Assembly (NCBI GenBank): GCA_965247225.1
Contig: CBDFGT010000040.1
Coordinates: forward strand, 1 to 64,000
DNA from: CBDFGT01 sp965247225
Lineage (GTDB): Bacteria > Pseudomonadota > Alphaproteobacteria > Rhizobiales > Rhizobiaceae
Length of the DNA: 64,000 bases
Reading direction: 5' to 3'
This document shows positions 16,118 through 24,574 of the stretch, one piece after another. Position numbers and translations under genes: made by a program. The notes beneath the pieces were generated by a model that made no database searches, had not been told where the DNA came from, and was given only the letters and a program-made list of their open reading frames with translations. Numbering within the stretch: position 1 is the stretch's first letter; every line of letters starts with the position of its first letter.

Positions 16118-17006
16118 GGCTTTCGTTGCCACGCTTATGGCCCATCCGTCAAATCCTGTTGTGTCGTCGCACCTGGCAGAAACAATCGCAAATGCAACCG
16201 GGGCTTCCGGCCTCTATTGGCTGGCAGACGGCATTGCCTGCGACCTGGCCATCCGCGATGGCGAAAATCTGGCCGCTGTGGAGGCGACCATCCGGGCGCA
16301 GATCGCATCCCTGCCCATTGATCTTGTCATCCAGAACGCCGAGACCAGACGCAAGCGCCTGCTGATCGCCGATATGGATTCCACCATGATCGGGCAGGAA
16401 TGCATTGATGAACTGGCCGCCGAAGTCGGGCTGAAGGATCAGGTGTCAAAAATCACCGCCCGCGCCATGAATGGCGAAATTGCCTTTGAACCGGCCCTGC
16501 GCGAGCGCGTGGCACTGCTCAGGGGACTGCCTGTCTGCGTGGTGGATGAGGTGATTGCCAAACGCATTACACTCACCTCCGGAGGACCGGAACTGATTGC
16601 AACCATGAAGGCAAAAGGCTTCCATACCGCGCTGGTTTCCGGTGGCTTTACGGTTTTTACCAGCCGCATTGCCGCAACGCTGGGCTTTGATACCAGCAGG
16701 GCCAATATCCTTCTTGAAAAGGACGGCTTTTTGACCGGCGAAGTGGCCGAACCCATTCTCGGCAAACAGGCCAAGGTGGATGCCCTGCTGGAACTTGCAG
16801 GTACATTGGGCATAACACCCGGCGAGGCAATGGCTGTCGGCGACGGTGCCAATGATCTCGGCATGCTGGAATGCGCCGGTTCCGGTGTGGCGCTCCATGC
16901 CAAACCCGCAGTGGCGGCCCGGGCCGGAATGCGGGTGGACCATGCCGACCTCACCGCCCTCCTCTACATTCAGGGCTATCGCAAGACAGATTTCGTAAAA
17001 CCCTGA
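16116..17006 (+). CDS. serB: Phosphoserine phosphatase
   Basis: A HAD-family enzyme making serine from O-phosphoserine. Residues 1-75 are the ACT-like regulatory region seen in rhizobial SerB. The catalytic motif is ADMDSTMIGQE (nucleophile Asp about residue 86, acid Asp about 88), motif II is ALVSGGFTVF, the Lys is in LGKQAKVDAL, and motif III is AVGDGANDLGML. ATG 16116 gives 296 residues starting MAFVATLMAHPSNPV, the usual rhizobial start. It begins within a base or two of the miaA start on the other strand. Confidence 0.94.
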   Translation: MAFVATLMAHPSNPVVSSHLAETIANATGASGLYWLADGIACDLAIRDGENLAAVEATIRAQIASLPIDLVIQNAETRRKRLLIADMDSTMIGQECIDELAAEVGLKDQVSKITARAMNGEIAFEPALRERVALLRGLPVCVVDEVIAKRITLTSGGPELIATMKAKGFHTALVSGGFTVFTSRIAATLGFDTSRANILLEKDGFLTGEVAEPILGKQAKVDALLELAGTLGITPGEAMAVGDGANDLGMLECAGSGVALHAKPAVAARAGMRVDHADLTALLYIQGYRKTDFVKP

Positions 17007-17103
17007 CACAACCTGAAGCGTTGACAGCGTGTGATCCCTATGGATGATGCATCTGTCGTCCGTGCCAGTTTGCGCACAAAAAAACCGGCGCGATTGCAGA
17101 CAC

Positions 17104-17131
17104 TTGATATTGACGTTTTTGTATGTACAAT
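17104..17131 (+). promoter_or_regulatory. brnTA promoter with palindromic operator
   Basis: TTGATA (17104-17109), a 16-base spacer and TACAAT (17126-17131). The inverted repeat TTGTA-TG-TACAA (17119-17130) covers the -10, an ideal position for autorepression by the BrnA antitoxin, which carries a ribbon-helix-helix domain. Confidence 0.55.
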
Positions 17132-17145
17132 AACATGAGACCGCC

Positions 17146-17427
17146 ATGAAATTTGAATGGGATCCGGAAAAGAACCGCAAGAACAAAATCAAACATGGTA
17201 TCGATTTTGAAAGTGCGACGGCCATTTGGGATGATCCCTTTTTGATTGTGACCTTTGACGAGCATATAGACCGTGAAGACCGATGGCTGGCAATAGGAAC
17301 ATTATATTCCGAGGTTCTGGTCGTTGCCGTTCATACATACAGGGCGCTGGACGATGTCGAAGCGATCAGGATCATCAGTGCCCGCAAGGCCACGAAATCG
17401 GAGAGGACAAGGTATGAGCAAACATAA
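17146..17427 (+). CDS. brnT: BrnT ribonuclease toxin
   Basis: A type II toxin with the RelE-like fold; family members cut RNA and stop growth. The 93 residues show the BrnT signature: FEWDPEKNRKNKIKHGIDFESA at the start, DEHIDREDRWLAIG in the middle and IRIISARKATKSERTRYE at the end, which holds the Arg residues linked to activity. ATG 17146 follows a clear promoter. It overlaps the antitoxin gene by 14 bases, the toxin-first order normal for BrnTA. Confidence 0.9.
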   Translation: MKFEWDPEKNRKNKIKHGIDFESATAIWDDPFLIVTFDEHIDREDRWLAIGTLYSEVLVVAVHTYRALDDVEAIRIISARKATKSERTRYEQT

Positions 17428-17707
17428 TTTAACCGAAGAGCAGCGAAAAATGTTGCAGGCACTGGTCGATTTGCCCGACGAGGATATTGATCTTTCGGAT
17501 ATTCCGGAAGTCACGGAGGAACAGTGGAAACTCGCCCGCCGTGGTGCGTTTTACCGCCCTGTCAAAAAGCCCGTCACCATCAGGCTGGATGCGGATGTGA
17601 TTGAATGGTTCAAGGCCCATGCCGACAGTTCCGGCTATCAGACAGAGATCAACCGCATTTTGCGCCAGTATGTTGTGGCGCAGGAAAGAGGCAAGAAAGC
17701 CTCCTGA
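17414..17707 (+). CDS. brnA: BrnA antitoxin
   Basis: The 97-residue antitoxin for BrnT. Its acidic N-terminal half would wrap the toxin (LVDLPDEDIDLSDIPEVTEEQW). The second half is the BrnA ribbon-helix-helix (KKPVTIRLDADVIEWFKAHADSSGYQTEINRILRQYV), which dimerises and binds the operator. ATG 17414 was chosen because it starts the family sequence and overlaps brnT by 14 bases; an earlier in-frame ATG lies inside brnT and would add 30 unlike residues. Confidence 0.9.
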   Translation: MSKHNLTEEQRKMLQALVDLPDEDIDLSDIPEVTEEQWKLARRGAFYRPVKKPVTIRLDADVIEWFKAHADSSGYQTEINRILRQYVVAQERGKKAS

Positions 17708-17737
17708 CGGATTTGAGCGCCGTGTCAACACATGGTA

Positions 17738-19219
17738 TTATTCCAGCCGCAGGAAAACCAGCCGCAGATCGCCCTGGGGGCTAGAAACCATAAACAGCGC
17801 GTTGCGCCGGTCCTGGTCCTTCAGTTCGGCAATTTTCTGTGCTGCATCCTCTGGTGTTTCCACAAATTCCTGGGCAATCTCGACGATCACATCGCCCGGT
17901 TTGATCTGTTTTTCCGCAGCAGCAGAGCCGGACCTGACATCCATCACCACAAGGCCGTCGACCGTATCGGCAATGCCAAAAGCCTTGCGGTTATCGTCAT
18001 CCACCGGTGCAAGGGTCATGCCCAGAATATCGCCCCCCTGCACATCTGGCACAGACGGCGCTTTGTCATCCGTCTTGGGTGCAGCATCTTGCGCCACAGT
18101 CTCGCTGTCTTCAAGCCGCCCCAGCGTTACAGATGTGGAAGACTCCTTCCCGTCGCGCAGGATCACAACATCCACAGCCTTGCCAACCGGTGTTTCCGCC
18201 ACAGCCCGTGGCAGGTCGCGCATTTCCTTGACGTCCTTGCCGTCAAATTTCAAAATAACGTCGCCCGTCCTGATAGCACCGTCCTTGACAGGTCCACCTT
18301 CGATAATCCCTGCCACCAATGCCCCTCTGGGCCGGTCAAGGCCGAGGCTTTCGGCAATATCATCCGTCACCGGCTGTATCCGCACACCCAGCCAGCCACG
18401 GCGGGTCTTGCCGAATTCGCGCAACTGGCTGATGACATTTTCGGCCAGTTCCGACGGCACGGAAAAGCCGATCCCGATCGATCCGCCGCTTGGCGAAATG
18501 ATGGCGGTGTTGATGCCGATCACCTCGCCTTTCATGTTGAACAACGGGCCACCGCTATTGCCCTTGTTGATGGCAGCATCGGTCTGGATAAAATCATCAT
18601 AGGGGCCGGCATTGATGTCGCGGCCACGTGCCGAAATAATCCCGACCGTCACCGTACCTCCCAGACCGAACGGGTTGCCGATCGCCATCACCCAGTCGCC
18701 AATTCGCATGGAGCGGGAATCGCCGAAACGGACAGCCTTCAGGGGCGTTTTGGGCTCGACTTTCAAAAGCGAAAGATCGGTCTTGGTGTCTGTCCCGATC
18801 AGTTTGGCTTTCAGTTTCGTGCCATTGGCAAAATTGACCTCAATATCATCCGCACCCTCAATCACGTGATTGTTGGTAACAATATAGCCGGTCGGGTCAA
18901 TCACAAATCCGGACCCGAGCGAACTGACCGTGTTGTTGGGGTTGCCACCCTCCCCGTTCTGACCTTTGAAAAAATCATCAAAAAGCTCGTTGAAAGGCGA
19001 TCCTTCCGGCAGCCTGGGCGCAGCACCCTTGTCGTCTGCAGCCACACCTTGCGATGTGGAAATATTCACAACGGCGTCCAGAAGCCCTTCGGCCAGATCT
19101 GCAACGGAAGCCGGCCCATTGTTCATCTGCGCATGCACGGGGGAAATATGACCCGACACCGCAAGCCCTAAAGCCAGAAACAACCCCAAACTCCGGTTTG
19201 CGACACGCGACTTCACCAT
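17738..19219 (-). CDS. degP: DegP/HtrA-type periplasmic serine protease (Do)
   Basis: A periplasmic protease-chaperone that removes misfolded envelope proteins. It has an N-terminal signal peptide (residues 1-30, cleavage after SPVHA), a trypsin-like domain with triad His118 (VTNNHVIEG), Asp148 (KTDLSLL) and Ser222 (NKGNSGGPL), a PDZ1 domain about 268-365 (RRGWLGVRIQPV), and a second PDZ about 390-490. The 493-residue length fits DegP/MucD rather than DegS. It lies downstream of hflK-hflC, as in many rhizobia, but is separated from them by a terminator hairpin and a 218-base gap, so it should have its own, probably envelope-stress or heat-shock, promoter. Confidence 0.94.
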   Translation of the reverse strand: MVKSRVANRSLGLFLALGLAVSGHISPVHAQMNNGPASVADLAEGLLDAVVNISTSQGVAADDKGAAPRLPEGSPFNELFDDFFKGQNGEGGNPNNTVSSLGSGFVIDPTGYIVTNNHVIEGADDIEVNFANGTKLKAKLIGTDTKTDLSLLKVEPKTPLKAVRFGDSRSMRIGDWVMAIGNPFGLGGTVTVGIISARGRDINAGPYDDFIQTDAAINKGNSGGPLFNMKGEVIGINTAIISPSGGSIGIGFSVPSELAENVISQLREFGKTRRGWLGVRIQPVTDDIAESLGLDRPRGALVAGIIEGGPVKDGAIRTGDVILKFDGKDVKEMRDLPRAVAETPVGKAVDVVILRDGKESSTSVTLGRLEDSETVAQDAAPKTDDKAPSVPDVQGGDILGMTLAPVDDDNRKAFGIADTVDGLVVMDVRSGSAAAEKQIKPGDVIVEIAQEFVETPEDAAQKIAELKDQDRRNALFMVSSPQGDLRLVFLRLE

Positions 19220-19378
19220 TGCTCATACCTTCTGACGAACGTGTTGATTCGGCTTTAAACATCAATATCAATATTGCGGTAACGGTCCTTTACCGGGACC
19301 GGTCCATACATCCCATATGTTTACAAGCCTGCAGTGCACCGGTCCACAAGAAACGCGAGACCGGAATCATTCATGCCA

Positions 19379-19413
19379 CGAAAAAAGGGGCCAACGTGAT
19401 CGGTCAGCCCCTT
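19379..19413 (-). terminator. Terminator after hflC
   Basis: On the minus strand AAGGGGC ... GCCCCTT forms a 7-bp stem, possibly extended by inner pairs, followed by TTTTTT. It ends the folA-hflK-hflC direction of transcription 25 bases after the hflC stop and isolates degP. Confidence 0.7.
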
Positions 19414-19437
19414 GCAGACAATCAAACACGCAAAGGA

Positions 19438-20367
19438 TTACTGGGCAGGAACAGCGGCAGGCATTGCAGGCGCAACAGCCGCAGGCTTGACCCCGGAAGA
19501 CTCCTCGAAGAATTTGAAGAATTCCGAATTGGGCGAAAGAACCAGTGTCGTGTCAGAGTTGGCCATAGAATTCTGGTAGGCGCTCATCGAACGGTAGAAT
19601 TCGAAGAAGGCCGGATCCTTGCTGAAAGCTTCGGCAAAAATCCTGTTACGCTCGGCATCACCACCACCCCGGATAATTTCTGCATCCTTCTGTGCTTCCG
19701 CAACAGTCTCAACCACTTCACGGTCAGCAACAGCGCGACGACGCTGGCCCTGCTCGTTACCACGTGCACGGATCAGTTCTGCCTCGGCCAGACGTTCGGC
19801 CTTCATCCTGTCAAAAGTCTGCTGCGAAACTTCCTTCGTCAGGTCCGTTCTGCGGATCCGTACATCGGCAATGGTCAGTCCCAGGGATTCTGCATCGCTG
19901 CGCAGGTCGTCCTGGACTTCTTTCATCATCGAAGCCCGTTCATTGGACAGGGCCGATTCAAAGCCGCGCAAACCATAGACCCGGCGCAGGGCCGCATCGA
20001 GACGGGTGCGCAGACGCGCTTCCGCAGAACTGCGGTCACCGGATACGGTTTCGCGGAACTTGCGCGCATCTGTGATATTATAGACCACAAAAGCATCCAC
20101 CTCGTAGAACTTGCCGCCCTTGACCTGAACACGGATGTCTTCAAGGTCAAACCGCAAGGCTTGCTTTTCAACATATTGAACACGGTCTGCATCCATAAAC
20201 GCAAACGGCAGCTTGAAATACAGGCCAGGCTCGGACTTGACCGACTGGATTTCACCGAAACGCACGACAACAGCCTGCTGACGCGCATTGACAACGAAAA
20301 CCGACGAATAGATCAGAAAAAGAACAACACCAAGGGCAATCAGAATGCCCACAAGACGATTGGACAT
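19438..20367 (-). CDS. hflC: HflC, FtsH-regulating band-7 protein
   Basis: A membrane-anchored SPFH/band-7 protein that forms the large HflKC cage around the FtsH protease and restrains its activity. There is one N-terminal membrane helix (residues about 5-25, LVGILIALGVVLFLIYSSVFVV), then the band-7 domain (VVVRFGEIQ, EPGLYFKLPF, GKFYEVDAFVVYNI) and a long helix (KAERLAEAELIRARGNEQGQ). The C-terminal tail is Ala/Pro-rich. ATG 20367 overlaps the hflK stop by one base; GTG 20370 is an alternative that would give a GTGA overlap. Confidence 0.95.
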   Translation of the reverse strand: MSNRLVGILIALGVVLFLIYSSVFVVNARQQAVVVRFGEIQSVKSEPGLYFKLPFAFMDADRVQYVEKQALRFDLEDIRVQVKGGKFYEVDAFVVYNITDARKFRETVSGDRSSAEARLRTRLDAALRRVYGLRGFESALSNERASMMKEVQDDLRSDAESLGLTIADVRIRRTDLTKEVSQQTFDRMKAERLAEAELIRARGNEQGQRRRAVADREVVETVAEAQKDAEIIRGGGDAERNRIFAEAFSKDPAFFEFYRSMSAYQNSMANSDTTLVLSPNSEFFKFFEESSGVKPAAVAPAMPAAVPAQ

Positions 20368-21494
20368 CACTTGACCTCCCCTTTTTCCGCACCAGGTCTC
20401 GCCAGTTCATTAAGCGAAAGGTAAGGTAACGTGTTTTGTTGCTGGGCACCGTCCATGATGACCTTGTTGGCGTTTTTCATGACATTTTCCATAGTTTCAA
20501 GGAAAAGCCGTTTGCGGGTCACATCCGGAGACTTGGCATATTCATTGTAAATCGCCGTAAAGCGGTTTGCCTCACCTTCCGCCTCGAACACCACACGGTT
20601 CTTGTAGGCGGCAGCCTCTTCGCGGATCTGGGCCGCATTACCGCGCGCCAGACCAAGCTTCTGGTTGGCATACTGGTTGGCTTCTTCCACAAAGCGGTCC
20701 TCATCCTGCTCGGCACGCTGCACTTCATCAAAGGCATCGGCAACTTCACGTGGCGGAGCCGCATCTTCAATAGCAACCGTATTGACGGAAATCCCAGCCT
20801 TGTAGACGTCCATCGTCTTCTGGATCGTGCTCTTCACGTCTTCTGCAATCGCCTGACGGTTGTCACGGAAAATATCCTGCGCCGGACGGCTGCCGACAAC
20901 CTCGCGCATCGCACTTTCAGACACCTGCTGCAAAGTACCAGCCGGATTTTCAAGATTGAACAGATAGGCCCTGGGGTCAGTTATCGAAAACAGCACCGAG
21001 AACTGCACATTCACAATATTCTGGTCACCTGAAAGCATCAGGCCGGAACTGGCCGTGGTCGAAGCCTTGGAGCCGATATTCTGCTGCTGCTCGGTCACTT
21101 TGACAATATCAACAGTTTCAAACGGCCAGACATGGAAATGCAGGCCAGGCATGGCAATCTCGTCTTTTGGCTTGCCAAAACGCAATTCCACGCCACGCTC
21201 GTCCGGCTGCACAGTATAGACGGCCTGAACCAGCCACAAGCCAACCAATGCAGCCAGACCAATGACGGCTATACCGGCATTGGCTCCGCCCGGAACAATA
21301 TTTTTGAGCTGGTCCTGTCCGCGGCGGATCAGGTCTTCCAGATCGGGAGGCCCGCCATTGCCATTGCCACCGCCATTGCGGGGTTTCTTCGGGCCTTGAC
21401 CCCACGGACCCTGATTGTTTCCACCGCCACCGCCACTGCCGTTGCCGCCACCGCCCCATGGGCCGCCGCCGCCATTCTGATTGCTCCAGGGCAT
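20367..21494 (-). CDS. hflK: HflK, FtsH-regulating band-7 protein
   Basis: The partner of HflC in the HflKC-FtsH complex. The cytoplasmic N-terminus is extremely Gly/Asn-rich (residues 1-50), followed by PPDLEDLIRRGQDQLKNI, a single membrane helix (about 75-95, IAVIGLAALVGLWLVQAVYTV) and the band-7 domain (GVELRFGKPKDEIAMPGLHFH, NIVNVQFSVLFSI, EDAAPPREVADAFDEVQRAEQD). The 375-residue length is typical. ATG 21494 is preferred over the TTG one codon earlier. It is translationally coupled to hflC and lies downstream of thyA-folA on the same strand. Confidence 0.95.
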   Translation of the reverse strand: MPWSNQNGGGGPWGGGGNGSGGGGGNNQGPWGQGPKKPRNGGGNGNGGPPDLEDLIRRGQDQLKNIVPGGANAGIAVIGLAALVGLWLVQAVYTVQPDERGVELRFGKPKDEIAMPGLHFHVWPFETVDIVKVTEQQQNIGSKASTTASSGLMLSGDQNIVNVQFSVLFSITDPRAYLFNLENPAGTLQQVSESAMREVVGSRPAQDIFRDNRQAIAEDVKSTIQKTMDVYKAGISVNTVAIEDAAPPREVADAFDEVQRAEQDEDRFVEEANQYANQKLGLARGNAAQIREEAAAYKNRVVFEAEGEANRFTAIYNEYAKSPDVTRKRLFLETMENVMKNANKVIMDGAQQQNTLPYLSLNELARPGAEKGEVK

Positions 21495-21642
21495 CAAAAC
21501 CTCTTTTTGTTACATATGCTCAATCAGCCGGTTCCTGCGATCCATCGCATCCACCTTGATTTGCTAATTGCCGTTATAGGGATCGATGACCCGGCTTTCA
21601 ACGCAAAGAGGTCGAAAGAATACCTCTTTCATCAAAAATAGT

Positions 21643-22170
21643 TCACTTTGTCGCGGTTTTCCTGGAATAGGTTATAAACCGTGTAGGGTGACTGTCCTTT
21701 TCGCCTGCCGCAACATATTCTGTTTCACCAGCCATCCAGACATCATGATCAATCACCGGAAATATCGTATCGCCCTCTATTGTTGCGTCAATATGGGTGA
21801 CATGCAGCACATCGGCCAGATCTATGGCCTGCCGGTAGATTTCACCGCCACCAATGACGCAGACTTCGTTGACACCCAGTTCGCGCGCGAGCCCGGAGCC
21901 AAGCGCCAGTCCGGCCTCCAGCGATCCGGCAATCTCGACACCATCTGCGGTAAAACCGGCATCGCGTGTAATCACGATATTCGGCCTGCCGGGCAGCAGC
22001 CTGCCAATCGACCGGAAACACTTGCGCCCCATCACCACAGGCTTGCCCAAAGTCAGCGTCCTGAACCGCCTCATGTCAGACGACAGCCGCCACGGCATGT
22101 CGCCGTCACGTCCGATCACGCCATTGGTTGTCACCGCTACAACAATGGAAATCCCGGGATGGCTTTTCAT
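21643..22170 (-). CDS. folA: Dihydrofolate reductase
   Basis: NADPH-dependent reduction of dihydrofolate, regenerating the cofactor used by ThyA. DHFR landmarks: ISIVVAVTTNGVIGRDGDMPWRLSSDMRRFRTLTLG (including the Met20-type loop, substrate Asp and Trp), PVVMGRKCFRSIGR, LPGRPNIVITRD and the GGGEIYRQAI loop. The 175-residue length is normal. It overlaps thyA by four bases (ATGA), so the two are translated together, matching their sequential roles in dTMP synthesis. Confidence 0.95.
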   Translation of the reverse strand: MKSHPGISIVVAVTTNGVIGRDGDMPWRLSSDMRRFRTLTLGKPVVMGRKCFRSIGRLLPGRPNIVITRDAGFTADGVEIAGSLEAGLALGSGLARELGVNEVCVIGGGEIYRQAIDLADVLHVTHIDATIEGDTIFPVIDHDVWMAGETEYVAAGEKDSHPTRFITYSRKTATK

Positions 22171-22961
22171 ACGGCAATCGGTGCCTTTATGCTTGAATCC
22201 GCTTCATAACCCGTCAGCGTAAAGTCCTCAAAGACAAAGGAAAATATGTCCTTGACCGACGGGTCTAACACCATTTTCGGCAAAGCTTTCGGCGTGCGGG
22301 ACAATTGCAGGTCCGCCTGGTCGAAATGGTTGTGATAGAGATGCGCGTCACCCAGGGTATGGACAAAATCCCCCGGCTCCAGATCGCAGACCTGCGCTAC
22401 CATCAGCGTCAAGAGCGCGTAGGAGGCAATATTGAACGGCACACCGAGGAAAATATCAGCCGAACGCTGGTAGAGCTGGCAGGAAAGTCTGCCACCGGCC
22501 ACATAGAACTGAAACAGGCAATGGCACGGCGGCAGCGCCATATCATCCACCAGTGCCGGGTTCCAGGCCGACACAATATGGCGTCGGGATTCGGGTTTGG
22601 TCTTGATACTGTGGATCACGTCCGCGATCTGGTCGATCGAGCGGCCGTCGCCTGCAGGCCAGGAGCGCCATTGTGCGCCATAAACCGGCCCCAGATCACC
22701 CTTTTCATCGGCCCATTCATCCCAGATGGAAACGCCGTTATCCTTCAGGTAGGCAATATTGGTATCGCCCTTCAGGAACCACAACAATTCATGAATAATG
22801 GATTTCAGATGCAACTTCTTGGTGGTTGTCACCGGAAAGCCCTGCGACAGGTCAAACCGCATCTGGTAGCCAAACACCGAACGTGTGCCGGTTCCGGTCC
22901 GGTCACCGCGATCCGTACCCTTGTCTTTCACATGGGCCAAAAGGTCCAGATATGGCTGCAT
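22167..22961 (-). CDS. thyA: Thymidylate synthase
   Basis: Methylates dUMP to dTMP with methylene-tetrahydrofolate. The 264 residues carry all ThyA motifs: DRTGTGTRSVFGYQMRFDL, the KLHLKSIIHELLWFLKGDTNI segment, YGAQWRSW, the active-site Cys in ALPPCHCLFQFYV, CQLYQRSADIFLGVPFNIASYA and HLYHNHFDQ. ATG 22961 is the family start. First gene of the thyA-folA pair, followed in the same direction by hflK and hflC after a 148-base gap. Confidence 0.97.
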   Translation of the reverse strand: MQPYLDLLAHVKDKGTDRGDRTGTGTRSVFGYQMRFDLSQGFPVTTTKKLHLKSIIHELLWFLKGDTNIAYLKDNGVSIWDEWADEKGDLGPVYGAQWRSWPAGDGRSIDQIADVIHSIKTKPESRRHIVSAWNPALVDDMALPPCHCLFQFYVAGGRLSCQLYQRSADIFLGVPFNIASYALLTLMVAQVCDLEPGDFVHTLGDAHLYHNHFDQADLQLSRTPKALPKMVLDPSVKDIFSFVFEDFTLTGYEADSSIKAPIAV

Positions 22962-23079
22962 GGGTCACCCCCGACTCGTTTCATGTGCCGTTCACGCTCT
23001 GCCTTCTGTTTCGCAGACCCGCAGAGATTTGAAAATAGGTCTTTTCAATGCCGCATTCCACGCCTATATCAACCTTGCT

Positions 23080-23425
23080 GTCGCAAGACAGATATGGTGA
23101 TAAATGAGCGGTGCAATAAACCTATTGGACCCGGGGGCGGTACCCGGCGCCTCCACCAAAAACGCAAGTCCTTGAAGGGATGCGCTTTTGATGGGGGCGA
23201 AACAGGATCGACAAGGGCGTAAAGATCGACTTTTCACTCGGCATGATACCGCCGTTATCGGGTCAAAAGTGTAGTTGCAAATGACAACAACGCTAAGGGT
23301 TACGCTCTCGCTGCTTGATCGCAGTGTGGGAAACCCGCTCTAAGTCCTTGCGGTTAGCCCCGTAAGGCGGGGTTCGGAGGTACCTGGCAACAGAAACCTC
23401 CACTTTCACGCAGCGTCACTGACCT
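23080..23425 (+). ncRNA. ssrA: tmRNA, two-piece permuted alphaproteobacterial form
   Basis: Rescues stalled ribosomes and tags the unfinished protein. The acceptor piece comes first and ends GCGCCTCCACCA at 23158. Its acceptor strand CGCCTCC pairs with GGGGGCG at the start of the coding piece near 23192, so the gene is circularly permuted and the intervening 30 bases should be cut out. The tag frame is 23277-23318 (GCA AAT GAC ... GCT TGA), giving ANDNNAKGYALAA, a typical alphaproteobacterial tag. Outer boundaries are estimates; the 5' end of the acceptor piece and the 3' end of the coding piece were not determined. SspB, the adaptor that recognises this tag, is the next gene. Confidence 0.9.
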
Positions 23426-23549
23426 GTTATTTTCCATCAACTTTTAACGGAAGATGATGTCAGAGGGTTTTAACCTTCCAAAAAAAATGGCATAAGCTGA
23501 AGAGAGTGAAATTGCCGACAATGTGCCAGCATAGAAAGACAGGATTAAC

Positions 23550-24065
23550 ATGAGCCAGGATCATATCAGATACGACATTCTAGCTCAGGATGCCTTGCGC
23601 GGTGTTATCCGCAAGGTTCTGTCGGAAGTTGCTGCCACCGGAAGTCTTCCGGGCGAGCACCATTTCTTCATTACCTTCCTCACCGGCGCTCCGGGCGTGC
23701 GCATTTCGCAGGCTCTCAAAACCAAATATGCCGAACATATGACCATCGTTATCCAGCACCAGTTCTGGGATATGAAAGTGACAGAAACCCATTTTGAAAT
23801 CGGCCTGTCCTTCTCCGACACACCGGAAAAACTGGTGATTCCCTTCAATGCCATTCGCGGTTTCTATGATCCTTCCGTAAATTTCGAGCTGGAATTTGAT
23901 GTGGCCGCTGTGGATGAAGAAGAAACGGAAGGGGCTGAAATCACCGCCTGGCCAACACCGGATTCAACGGTGATGGAAGCCATTGTCGATGGCGCACCGA
24001 AAGACGCCGGTGACAAGCCCGGCGCATCGGTGGTATCTCTCGACAGTTTCCGCAAGAAGCAATAG
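23550..24065 (+). CDS. sspB: SspB, ClpXP adaptor for ssrA-tagged proteins
   Basis: Binds the tmRNA tag and delivers tagged proteins to ClpXP. The 171 residues match the alphaproteobacterial SspB type: DILAQDALRGVIRKVLSEVAA, HHFFITFLTGAPGVRIS, YAEHMTIVIQHQFWDMKV, FEIGLSFSDTPEKLVIPFNAIRGFYDPSVNFEL. An acidic flexible linker follows, and the C-terminus is a short basic peptide (VVSLDSFRKKQ) of the sort that docks on ClpX. It lies about 125 bases downstream of ssrA on the same strand, a striking functional pairing. Confidence 0.93.
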   Translation: MSQDHIRYDILAQDALRGVIRKVLSEVAATGSLPGEHHFFITFLTGAPGVRISQALKTKYAEHMTIVIQHQFWDMKVTETHFEIGLSFSDTPEKLVIPFNAIRGFYDPSVNFELEFDVAAVDEEETEGAEITAWPTPDSTVMEAIVDGAPKDAGDKPGASVVSLDSFRKKQ

Positions 24066-24069
24066 GACC

Positions 24070-24276
24070 ATGATGTCCGGCGATGTTGTCAATCTGCGTC
24101 AGTTCAGAAAGCAGAAAACAAGGACCGAAAGGGAAAAGCAGGCCGAGCAGAACCGCCTGACCTCTGGACGAAGCAAGGCCGAAAGGAGCCTGACCAAAGC
24201 GCGCAACGACAAGGCTGAACGGATGCTGGACCAGGGGCGGCTCGAGATTGAAAATCCAGAGATTTCAAAGCCGTAG
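24070..24276 (+). CDS. DUF4169 small basic protein
   Basis: A 68-residue very charged protein of unknown function: VNLRQFRKQKTRTEREKQAEQNRLTSGRSKAER and a Lys/Arg/Glu-rich helix to the end. This matches the small alphaproteobacterial family known as DUF4169, commonly found directly after sspB. ATG 24070 (or 24073) is four bases after the sspB stop, so the two are probably co-translated. Confidence 0.75.
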   Translation: MMSGDVVNLRQFRKQKTRTEREKQAEQNRLTSGRSKAERSLTKARNDKAERMLDQGRLEIENPEISKP

Positions 24277-24332
24277 AGCCGAAATATGATTCTGTTTCCC
24301 AAGAACTTGAATCACAACCTCAAGAAAAGGAC

Positions 24333-24551
24333 ATGATCAGGAAAAGGTCCGTCTCCCTCTCCGGTCACCGGACCAGCTTTTCGCTGGAAGACCCGTTCTG
24401 GGCAGAGCTTCAGGCCATGGCAGTACGGGATTCGCGCTCGGTTGCAAGCCTTCTGGCAGAGATTGACAGCGCCAGATCAACCGGTACAAATCTCTCCTCG
24501 GCCATTCGCATATTCGTCTTGGAACAGCTAAAAAGCCGCCTTGCGCAATAG
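24333..24551 (+). CDS. Ribbon-helix-helix protein
   Basis: A 72-residue predicted DNA-binding protein of the RHH_4 type: KRSVSLSGHRTSFSLEDPFWAELQAMAVRDSRSVASLLAEIDSAR has one strand and two helices, with SAIRIFVLEQLKSRL as the last helix. This family usually follows sspB and DUF4169 in rhizobia, as here. ATG 24333. The target is unknown. It ends 23 bases from the convergent AsmA-like gene. Confidence 0.8.
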   Translation: MIRKRSVSLSGHRTSFSLEDPFWAELQAMAVRDSRSVASLLAEIDSARSTGTNLSSAIRIFVLEQLKSRLAQ

Positions 24552-24574
24552 GGCATGATGTCTCTAGTACCAAC

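Noticed and set aside
17732..19171. Plus-strand frame of 479 codons
   Set aside because: It is the mirror of degP, whose catalytic triad and PDZ domains are intact; composition is typical of an antisense shadow.
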